Of a stretch of 64,000 nucleotides of DNA, positions 57,650 through 64,000 are shown piece by piece. The notes under the pieces are model-generated. The model searched no databases and was not told the DNA's origin. It saw only the letters and a list, made by a program, of their open reading frames with translations. The DNA comes from Pseudideonella sakaiensis (GTDB taxonomy: Bacteria > Pseudomonadota > Gammaproteobacteria > Burkholderiales > Burkholderiaceae_C), in contig NZ_BBYR01000042.1 in assembly GCF_001293525.1 (NCBI RefSeq), positions 1-64,000 on the forward strand, written 5' to 3'. Both the position numbers and the translations under genes were made by a program. Numbering within the stretch: position 1 is the stretch's first letter; every line of letters begins with the position of its first letter.

Positions 57650-58624
57650 ATGACCACGCCTGACCCTGCGGCCGTGCCGCCGCCCTCCGATCCGCTGGCC
57701 CGCCGCCCGTCGCGCACCGAGCGCCTCATGGTGCGTGGCCTCGGCCTGCAACTGCGCCGCTGGGGCCCGCCCGGCCCGGGCACGCCCGAGCGGCCGCTGC
57801 TGGTGATGCTGCACGGCTGGATGGACGTCTCGGCGTCCTTCCAGTTCATGGTCGATGCCTTCGCGGCCGAGCGCCCGGTGCTGGCGCCTGACGCGCGCGG
57901 CTTCGGCGGCAGCGACGCCGGCGGCGCCGATGCCTACTGGTTCCCCGACTACCTCGGCGACCTCGACGGCCTGCTCGACGCGCTGGCGGCGCGCGGCGAG
58001 GTCGGCGAGCGCATCGACCTGCTCGGCCACAGCATGGGCGGCAACGTCGCCATGCTCTATGCCGGCGTGCGGCCCCAGCGCATCCGGCGGCTCGTCAACC
58101 TCGAGGGCTTCGGCCCGCCGTCGGACCCGCCGTCGGCGGTGCCCGGCCGCCTCGCGCGCTGGCTCGACGAGCTGCGCGCGCCGGTCGCGCTGCGCCGCTT
58201 CCCGTCGCGCGAGGCGGTGGCAGCGCAGCTGCGCCGCACCAACCCGCGGCTGGCGCCGGCGCGTGCGGACTGGCTGGCCGGCCACTGGGCGCGCCAGGCG
58301 CCCGACGGCCGGTGGGACATCCTCGGCGACCCGCCCCACAAGCGCATCAACCCGACCCCGCACAGCGCCTCCGATGCGCTGGCCTGCTGGTCGGCCGTGC
58401 AGGCGCCGACGCTGTGGGTGGAGGGCGCCGAGTCGCCGCTGGCGCAGCGCGCCGATGGCCGGCTGCGCCGCGAGGACGTGGAGCAGCGGCTCGCGGCCGT
58501 GCCGCGCCTGCAGCGCCGCGTGCTGCCGGGGGCCGGCCACATGCTGCACCACGACCAGCCGGAGGCGCTCGCGGCCGGGGTCGAGGCCTTCCTGGACGGG
58601 CCGGCGCCGGCGCTTCCGGCATGA
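57650..58624 (+). CDS. Alpha/beta hydrolase
   Basis: A 324-residue alpha/beta-hydrolase. Oxyanion region VMLHGWMDVSASFQFM, nucleophile elbow LLGHSMGGNVAMLYAG (Ser), acid near WVEGAESPL and catalytic His in VLPGAGHMLHHDQPEAL. The catalytic triad is complete, with a cap domain between residues about 155-230. Substrate unknown. There is no ribosome site; a TAGAGT box ends 7 bases before ATG 57650, suggesting a leaderless mRNA. A strong hairpin overlaps the stop region. Confidence 0.88.
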   Translation: MTTPDPAAVPPPSDPLARRPSRTERLMVRGLGLQLRRWGPPGPGTPERPLLVMLHGWMDVSASFQFMVDAFAAERPVLAPDARGFGGSDAGGADAYWFPDYLGDLDGLLDALAARGEVGERIDLLGHSMGGNVAMLYAGVRPQRIRRLVNLEGFGPPSDPPSAVPGRLARWLDELRAPVALRRFPSREAVAAQLRRTNPRLAPARADWLAGHWARQAPDGRWDILGDPPHKRINPTPHSASDALACWSAVQAPTLWVEGAESPLAQRADGRLRREDVEQRLAAVPRLQRRVLPGAGHMLHHDQPEALAAGVEAFLDGPAPALPA

Positions 58625-58654
58625 AAAAGGGGGCGGTGCCTGCGCACCGCCCCC
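58624..58654 (-). terminator. Rho-independent terminator of the symporter operon
   Basis: Perfect 11-bp stem: 58629-58639 with 58644-58654, loop CTGC. On the minus strand the stem is followed by five T (58628-58624), making a classical terminator for the leftward transcript ending at 58686. It lies between two convergent genes, so it can also protect the other side. Confidence 0.8.
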
Positions 58655-58685
58655 CGGATGGCGATGGGCCCGCGGGCCCGGCCGC

Positions 58686-60806
58686 TCAGGCGGCCTTCAG
58701 GTTCGGGTAGCGCACGTGCTCGACCAGCGCCTGGGTCTCGGGCTTCGGCGGCGCGGTCAGCAGGCTCACGATGATGATCACCGCGAAGCCCACCGGCACG
58801 CCGAACAGGCCGGCCGAGATCGGCTGGATGCCCCACCACAGCTCGATCGGCGAGGTCACGCCGAACACGCCGCGCAGCCAGGGCTGGGTCGTCACCATGT
58901 AGTAGAAGGTGACGCCCAGGCCGCAGACCATGCCGAGCGACGCGCCCCACTTGTTGGCGCGCTTCCAGAAGATCCCGAGCACCAGCGCCGGGAAGAAGGC
59001 GGCGGCGGCGAACGAGAACGCGGCGGAGACCAGGAACAGGATGTCGGCCGGTTTCTGCAGCGCCACCAATGCGGCGAGCAGGGCCACCACCAGCAGCAGC
59101 GCCTTCGAGATCGCGACGCGGCGGCCGGTCGACGAGTTCGGGTCGATCATCTTGTAGTACAGGTCGTGCGACAGCGCGTTGGCGATCGTCAGCAGCAGGC
59201 CGTCCGCGGTGGACAGCGCCGCGGCCAGGCCGCCGGCGGCCACCATGCCCGAGATCACGTAGGGCAGGCCCCCGATCTCCGGCGTGGCCAGCACGATGAT
59301 GTCGCCGCCGATGCGCATCTCGCCGAGCTGGAAGATGCCGTCCTTGTTGACGTCGGCCACCGACAGCAGCGCCGGGTCGACGCGCGCCCAGTTGTCGATC
59401 CACGCGGGCAGCTTGTCGAAGGGCGTGCCCACCAGCACGTTGAAGACCTCGAACTTGACCAGCACCGCCAGTGCCGGCGCGGTGAAGTACAGCAGGAAGA
59501 TGAAGAACAGCGACCAGCTGACCGACTCGCGCGCCTCACGCACCGACGGCGTGGTGTAGTAGCGCATCAGGATGTGCGGCAGCGCGGCCGTGCCCACCAT
59601 CAGGCAGAACACCAGCGCGAGGAAGTTGCGGCGGGATTCGTCGTAGGTCTTCTGCGCCTTCGCATCGCCATTCGGGTCGCCGGCGTACTGCTGGGCGTGC
59701 GCCGGCATGCCCGCCAGCGGCCGGCCGCGGGCCTCGTTGGCGGCCTTGGCGGCCGTCCAGGCCTTGCGGGCGTCGGCCTCCGTCTTCGGCAGCGCCTCGA
59801 GCGCCTTCTCGGCGGCCGTGACCTCGGCGGCCGGCGCGGCGGCGGCCTTCAGGTCGGCCAGCTTCTTCTCGGCGGCGGCGCGGTCGGCGGCCAGCGCGGC
59901 CGGCACGTCCTTCAGCTTGGCCTCGAAGTCCGCGGCGCGGGCCTTGAAGACGGCGATCACCTCCTGCTCCTTCGGGTCGGCCCGCAGCCGGTTCTCGGCC
60001 TCGGTGACCTTCTGCAGCTGGAAGCCGTAGATCGCCTGCGGCACCGGCACGCCGGTCTGCTTCACCGACAGCCAGACCACCGGGATCATGTAGGCGATGA
60101 TCAGGATGATGTACTGCGCGACCTGGGTCCAGGTGACGGCGCGCATGCCGCCGAGGAAGGAGCAGACCAGGATGCCGCCCAGGCCGACGAAGATGCCGAT
60201 CTCGAAGGCCAGGCCCGACAGTCGCGCGGTGATCAGGCCGACGCCATAGATCTGCGCCACCACGTAGGTGAAGGAGCAGAGGATCGCCGCCAGGATGCCC
60301 AGCAGCCGCGGCAGGTTGCCCTCGTAGCGGGCGCCGAGGAAGTCGGGGATCGTGAACTGGCCGAACTTGCGCAGGTAGGGCGCGAGGAACAGCGCCACCA
60401 GGCAGTAGCCGCCGGTCCAGCCCATGATGAAGGCCAGGCCGCCGTAGCCGGACAGGTAGAGCGTGCCGGCCATGCCGATGAAGGACGCGGCCGACATCCA
60501 GTCGGCGCCGGTGGCCATGCCGTTGTACACGGCGGGCACGCGGCGGCCGGCCACGTAGTACTCGGCCGCGTCGGTGGTGCGGCTCATGATGCCGATGCCG
60601 GCATACAGCAGCACCGTGGCGGCCAGGAAGATGAAGCCGATCCAGTTGCGCGGCAGCCCCATCTGCTCGAGGATGGCCAGCGCGACGATGAAGACGACGA
60701 AGCCCCCGACGTACCAGCCGTAGATCTTGTTCAGCTGGGCCTTGAAGGCGCGGTTCGCGGCGGCGTTGGAGACGCCGCTGTCTGCGGTTTCGAAGATGCC
60801 GGCCAT
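58686..60806 (-). CDS. Sodium:solute symporter (acetate/ActP-like) with charged insertion
   Basis: A 706-residue SSS-family transporter with about 13 helices. Typical motifs: DAAEYYVAGRRVPAVYNGMA, ADWMSAASFIGMAGTLYLSG, YVVAQIYGVGLITARLSG, GGMRAVTWTQVAQYIILI and AAALSTADGLLLTIANALSH. A stretch of about 130 residues (262-392), rich in Lys/Glu/Ala and predicted coiled coil, interrupts the transporter between helices. It is the reason the protein is longer than the usual 550-590. It is paired with a DUF4212 protein 1 base upstream, the usual arrangement of VC_2705-type symporters. The substrate is a small carboxylate by family. Confidence 0.9.
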   Translation of the reverse strand: MAGIFETADSGVSNAAANRAFKAQLNKIYGWYVGGFVVFIVALAILEQMGLPRNWIGFIFLAATVLLYAGIGIMSRTTDAAEYYVAGRRVPAVYNGMATGADWMSAASFIGMAGTLYLSGYGGLAFIMGWTGGYCLVALFLAPYLRKFGQFTIPDFLGARYEGNLPRLLGILAAILCSFTYVVAQIYGVGLITARLSGLAFEIGIFVGLGGILVCSFLGGMRAVTWTQVAQYIILIIAYMIPVVWLSVKQTGVPVPQAIYGFQLQKVTEAENRLRADPKEQEVIAVFKARAADFEAKLKDVPAALAADRAAAEKKLADLKAAAAPAAEVTAAEKALEALPKTEADARKAWTAAKAANEARGRPLAGMPAHAQQYAGDPNGDAKAQKTYDESRRNFLALVFCLMVGTAALPHILMRYYTTPSVREARESVSWSLFFIFLLYFTAPALAVLVKFEVFNVLVGTPFDKLPAWIDNWARVDPALLSVADVNKDGIFQLGEMRIGGDIIVLATPEIGGLPYVISGMVAAGGLAAALSTADGLLLTIANALSHDLYYKMIDPNSSTGRRVAISKALLLVVALLAALVALQKPADILFLVSAAFSFAAAAFFPALVLGIFWKRANKWGASLGMVCGLGVTFYYMVTTQPWLRGVFGVTSPIELWWGIQPISAGLFGVPVGFAVIIIVSLLTAPPKPETQALVEHVRYPNLKAA

Positions 60807-60807
60807 G

Positions 60808-61065
60808 TCATTCCTCCTCGGCGACGCCGTGTTCCAGGTCCAGCCGGTTCATGTAGCGGGCATAGAACCAGATGATCAGGCAGTACACGATCAGCGCGCC
60901 CTGGGAGGCGACCCAGAAGCTGAACGGCCAGCCAAAGAAGGTGAAGCTCAGGTCGCGCGCGAAGAACGCGACCACGAACGTCACGACGAACCAGATGGAC
61001 AGAAGAATCGCGGAGATCCGCAGGTTCTTCGACCAGTACTGGCGGTGGTTCTCCGACAGTTGCAT
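60808..61065 (-). CDS. DUF4212 membrane protein, symporter small subunit
   Basis: An 85-residue protein with two transmembrane helices (LRISAILLSIWFVVTFVVAF and VASQGALIVYCLIIWFYARY) joined by a short loop, exactly the DUF4212 pattern. DUF4212 proteins are found next to acetate-type symporters and are thought to be accessory subunits. The ATG at 61065 follows ttggagt. The symporter gene begins 1 base after the stop. Confidence 0.92.
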   Translation of the reverse strand: MQLSENHRQYWSKNLRISAILLSIWFVVTFVVAFFARDLSFTFFGWPFSFWVASQGALIVYCLIIWFYARYMNRLDLEHGVAEEE

Positions 61066-61188
61066 CGATGGACTCCAAGGTGTTGTGGTGAGTGCCGCCG
61101 GCGGGCCCGCGGGCCCGCACCGTGTCCTCGGGGCGGCGGCGCCCCGTCCCGCTGCGGCGCCGGCCTCGCGGCGGCGCCGGATCCCGGT

Positions 61189-61782
61189 TCAGGCCTGCAG
61201 CCCGGTCTCCCGCTCGAGCTGCGCCGCCACCTTGGGCTCGAAGCCCTTCAGGTGGCGGATGATGCGCAGCGTCTCGTCGGGCTCGTGGCGGTCCATGTGC
61301 ACCCGGGCCAGCTGGTACCAGCCATAGGGGCTCATCGGTTGCAGCTCGGTGTTGCGGCGCAGCGCGACGACGGCATCGTCGAAGCGGTGCAGGCGGATCA
61401 GCGTCAGGCCCAGGCCGTACCAGGCCCGGTCCAGCTTGGGATCGAGCTCGAGCGCGCGGCGGAACGCCGGCTCGGCGTCGGCCAGCCGCCCGGCGGCCTC
61501 GAGCAGGAAGCCGAGGTTGAACCAGTCGCCGGCGCTGCGCGTGGGGTGGGCGCGCGTCAGCGCCTCGGCGTCGCGCAGCGCGCCCGCGTGGTCGCCGGCC
61601 TGGGCCAGCAGGTGGGCGCGGCTGGCCAGTGCGTAGGCATCGTCGGGCTCGCGCTGCAGCACCGCATCGAGCACCGCGCGGGCGCGCGGCACCTGCCCGA
61701 GCAGCAGCCAGCCCATCACGCGCCCGCGGTCGAGCCAGGCCTCCAGGCGCCCGCGGCGCGGTGCATCGGCATTCAGCGGCAC
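61189..61782 (-). CDS. Tetratricopeptide-repeat protein
   Basis: A 197-residue soluble helical protein with at least four TPR units: GQVPRARAVLDAVLQREPDD, AGDHAGALRDAEALTRAHPT, AGRLADAEPAFRRALELDPK and LHRFDDAVVALRRNTELQPM. TPR proteins mediate protein-protein binding; no catalytic domain is seen. The GTG start at 61782 overlaps the end of the yggT gene; an internal ATG (codon in RGRVMGWLLL) is an alternative. No role can be assigned from context. Confidence 0.8.
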   Translation of the reverse strand: MPLNADAPRRGRLEAWLDRGRVMGWLLLGQVPRARAVLDAVLQREPDDAYALASRAHLLAQAGDHAGALRDAEALTRAHPTRSAGDWFNLGFLLEAAGRLADAEPAFRRALELDPKLDRAWYGLGLTLIRLHRFDDAVVALRRNTELQPMSPYGWYQLARVHMDRHEPDETLRIIRHLKGFEPKVAAQLERETGLQA

Positions 61783-62069
61783 AGTTCGACTCCGATCTGC
61801 AGGCACAGGTTGATGCGGGTGAGGGTGGCGGCGATCCACGCGAAGGCGAGCAGCAGGAAGGCCACCAGCGGCACGTGGCGGTCGAGCACCACCTTCGGCG
61901 AGACCCAGCGCGCCAGCCTGACGAAGGGGCGCGTCAGCACCTGCAGCAGCTGGTAGAAGAGGTTGCTGTCGCGGCGCGGCCCGGCCAGCAGGCCGAGCAG
62001 CCATTGCCCGACCATCGCCATCAGGGCGATCTCGGCGACGAGCTTGACGGACGTGGTCAGCAGCAGCAC
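61773..62069 (-). CDS. YggT family membrane protein
   Basis: A 98-residue protein with two or three hydrophobic helices, the YggT/CCB3 pattern: LFYQLLQVLTRPFVRLARWV in the middle and VPLVAFLLLAFAWIAATLTRI near the end. YggT proteins are linked to osmotic tolerance and to late division in some bacteria, but with no proven mechanism. The TPR gene overlaps it by ten bases. The ATG at 62069 is divergent from prfB. Confidence 0.88.
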   Translation of the reverse strand: MLLLTTSVKLVAEIALMAMVGQWLLGLLAGPRRDSNLFYQLLQVLTRPFVRLARWVSPKVVLDRHVPLVAFLLLAFAWIAATLTRINLCLQIGVELCR

Positions 62070-62376
62070 GGCGGGTTCGTCTCCGCAGGAAGGCGGTCGG
62101 GGCGAGAGGGTGGTGACGCGGGCCGTCGGCAGCGCCCGACCCGCGCGAATGTCGGCCGAGCGCCGGGGACGGCCACGCCCGTTCGACGAGGCTTGCAGGG
62201 TCGATTCGTTTCCTTACAGGTTTCTGACGTTCGTGGTCGGGTTCGGGGAAGCCACGGGGCGTGGAAACCCGGAGCCGCCGCGTGCCGGCCGCGGGCCTCG
62301 CCCGCCGCGGCCGGACCCCACCACGCGACCGGGCGGGGCCCGCGTGCGAAAATCGCCGGCTTCGCCAGGACGAACC
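62070..62376. other. Divergent intergenic region yggT/prfB
   Basis: About 305 bp without a gene. A -10-like GAAAAT at 62348-62353 could serve prfB, whose ccagga ribosome site lies at about 62365-62370. An AT-richer patch at 62210-62240 may hold the leftward promoter for the yggT/TPR pair. Nothing else recognised. Confidence 0.4.
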
Positions 62377-63481
62377 ATGGACATCGAACACATCAACGCC
62401 ATCGGCGCGCTGCTCGCCGATCTGAGCGAACGCACCCAGCAGCTCCGGGGGTATCTTTGACTACGACCGCAAGTCACTGCGGCTGAACGAGGTCAATGCC
62501 GCGCTGGAGAACCCGGCCGTCTGGAACGAGCCGAAGCGCGCGCAGGAACTCGGGCGCGAGAAGCGCACGCTGGAGGAGGTGGTCGGCACGATCGACCACC
62601 TGAGCGGCAACCTGTCCGACGGCCTCGAGCTGTACGAGATGTCGAAGGAGGAGGGCGACGTGGACGCCCTCGCGTCGATCGAGGCGGACGCGCGCAAGCT
62701 GCAGGCGAAGGTCGAGCAGCTCGAGTTCCGGCGCATGTTCGACAACCCGGCCGACCCGAGCAACTGCTTCATCGACATCCAGGCCGGCGCCGGCGGCACC
62801 GAGGCCTGCGACTGGGCCGCGATGCTGCTGCGCCAGTACCTGAAGTACTGCGAGCGCAAGGGCTTCAAGGCGACCGTCGAGGACGAGTCGCCGGGCGACA
62901 CCGCGGGCATCAAGAGCGCAACCGTCAAGGTCGAGGGCGAATACGCCTTCGGGCACCTGCGCACCGAGACCGGCGTGCACCGCCTGGTGCGCAAGAGCCC
63001 CTTCGATTCCTCGGGCGGCCGCCACACCTCCTTCGCGTCGCTGTTCGTCTACCCGGAGATCGACGACTCGATCGAGATCGAGATCAACCCGGCCGACGTG
63101 CGGGTGGACACCTTCCGCGCCAGCGGCGCCGGTGGCCAGCACATCAACAAGACGGACTCGGCGGTGCGGCTGACCCACCTGCCCACCGGCATCGTGGTGC
63201 AGTGCCAGGACAGCCGCAGCCAGCACAGCAACCGCGACGTCGCCTGGCGCCGGCTGCGCTCGCGGCTGTACGACCACGAGATGCGCAAGCGCATGGAAGA
63301 GCAGCAGAAGCTCGAGGAAGGCAAGACCGACGTCGGCTGGGGCCACCAGATCCGCAGCTACGTGCTCGACCAGAGCCGCATCAAGGACCTGCGCACCGGC
63401 TACGAGGTGTCGGCGACGCAGAAGGTGCTGGACGGCGACCTCGACGGCTTCATCGAGGCCAGCCTGAAGCAGGGCGTGTGA
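62377..63481 (+). CDS. prfB: Peptide chain release factor 2, with programmed +1 frameshift
   Basis: A 367-residue RF2 read in two frames. Codons 1-27 (62377-62457) end at an in-frame TGA (62458-62460). After a +1 shift translation continues as [13 protein letters not shown] to the stop at 63481. The stop-codon recognition motif SPF is in [17 protein letters not shown] and the catalytic GGQ in [22 protein letters not shown]2 recognises UGA and UAA and its own level tunes the frameshift. A weak -10 box lies at 62348-62353. The downstream pepN start is 73 bp beyond the stop. Confidence 0.97.
62446..62461 (+). promoter_or_regulatory. prfB frameshift site
   Basis: The slippery CTT-TGA-C (62455-62461) is preceded by a purine-rich CGGGGG stretch 3-4 bases upstream that can act as the internal Shine-Dalgarno element. 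This is the classical RF2 autoregulatory signal, TAT CTT TGA C with an SD-like block. Confidence 0.93.
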
Positions 63482-63554
63482 TGGGACGGCCGTCGCCGGT
63501 GCCCGGGGCCGCCCCCGGGGGCGGCGGCCCGCTTGACCGAGAAAGGAGCGCGTG

Positions 63555-64000
63555 ATGCGCGAAGGCTTGTCAGCAGCGGTGCGGCGCGAGGACTATGTCG
63601 CGCCGGCCTACTGGGTCCGCACGGTCGAGCTGGGCTTCGACCTCGATCCGGCGAAGACCCGGGTCGTCAACCGCATGCAGCTGGAGCGCAACGACGCGCT
63701 GCCGCCGCAGCCGCTGCGCCTGGACGGCGAGGACCTGGACGTGACGCGCGTGCTGGTCAACGGCGACAGCGTGTCCTTCCGCCACGAGGCCGGCCAGCTG
63801 GTGATCGACAGCGTGCAGAACCTGCCGGCCGGCCCGTTCACGCTGGAGATCCGCAACACCTGCGCGCCGGAGCGCAACACCCAGCTGTCGGGCCTGTACA
63901 CCTCCGGCGGCGGCTTTTTCACGCAGTGCGAGGCCCAGGGCTTCCGCCGCATCACCTACTTCCCGGACCGGCCCGACGTGATGGCGGTCTACACCGTCAC
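63555..64000 (+). CDS. pepN: Aminopeptidase N, N-terminal part (cut by window end)
   Basis: The first 148 residues of an M1-family metallopeptidase. YVAPAYWVRTVELGFDLDPA, RVVNRMQLERNDALPPQPLR, LRLDGEDLDVTRVLVNG, LEIRNTCAPERNTQLSGLYT, CEAQGFRRITYFPDRPDVMA match the N-terminal beta-domain of bacterial PepN. The zinc motif HEXXH lies beyond the window. ATG 63555 has a strong aaaggag ribosome site. Truncation is due to the window edge, not a mutation. Confidence 0.92.
   Translation, partial: MREGLSAAVRREDYVAPAYWVRTVELGFDLDPAKTRVVNRMQLERNDALPPQPLRLDGEDLDVTRVLVNGDSVSFRHEAGQLVIDSVQNLPAGPFTLEIRNTCAPERNTQLSGLYTSGGGFFTQCEAQGFRRITYFPDRPDVMAVYTV

Noticed and set aside
62377-62460. prfB as a broken gene because of the early TGA
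   Set aside because: The CTT-TGA-C context with an upstream purine block is the standard programmed frameshift of RF2.

Overview
The window is a contiguous piece of a very GC-rich chromosome, almost certainly from a betaproteobacterium of the order Burkholderiales (Rubrivivax/Leptothrix/Ideonella-like). This rests on the strong G/C third-position bias, the gene order of the division and cell wall (dcw) cluster, a fused MurE-MurF enzyme, and typical neighbours such as DUF2147, DUF3025, NnrU and a DUF4212/symporter pair. Protein identities come from motifs read by eye; no database search was run.

Layout. Positions 1-1250 hold a glycine-zipper lipoprotein and an HNH nuclease, both on the minus strand. 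Positions 1600-9450 are a fatty-acid beta-oxidation cluster: a TetR regulator with a palindromic operator just upstream, a long-type acyl-CoA dehydrogenase, a DUF2147 exported protein, a 3-hydroxyacyl-CoA dehydrogenase/enoyl-CoA hydratase fusion, a thiolase, and, after a doubled hairpin repeat, an enoyl-CoA hydratase. Positions 9600-15000 hold aquaporin Z, a zinc-ribbon membrane protein, a hotdog thioesterase, an ATM1-type ABC exporter and a HypT-like LysR regulator. Positions 15250-18615 are a complete glutamate/aspartate ABC importer (gltIJKL order). Positions 18700-29900 hold a DUF4394 lipoprotein, pyrC, a NYN-domain protein with a very long Ala/Pro linker, DUF3025, the RNase P RNA gene, a Bcr/CflA efflux pump, an alpha carbonic anhydrase, a Phd/VapC toxin-antitoxin pair, an NnrU membrane protein and a ClC protein.

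Positions 30190-48108 are a complete dcw cluster: mraZ, rsmH, ftsL, ftsI, murE-murF (one reading frame), mraY, murD, ftsW, murG, murC, ddl, ftsQ, ftsA, ftsZ. The genes overlap or nearly touch and are preceded by a promoter carrying MraZ-type TGGG boxes. Together they make lipid II from UDP-MurNAc, flip and polymerise it, and assemble the divisome.

Right after ftsZ the expected lpxC is missing. In its place is an accessory patch (48109-50573): a third copy of the hairpin repeat, two nearly identical copies of a self-complementary 233-bp element in opposite orientation, a scrap of an IS110-type transposase, and two lower-GC lipoprotein-like genes between the copies. This is the most unusual part of the window.

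Positions 50700-64000 return to housekeeping genes: a PQQ-type sugar dehydrogenase with a distinct codon style, a PHP phosphatase plus YciO pair, a minus-strand run (RidA, PlsY, YbaK, acyl-CoA synthetase, GNAT), an alpha/beta hydrolase, a DUF4212/sodium:solute symporter pair with a charged insertion in the symporter, a TPR protein, YggT, prfB with its programmed +1 frameshift, and the start of an aminopeptidase N gene cut by the window edge.
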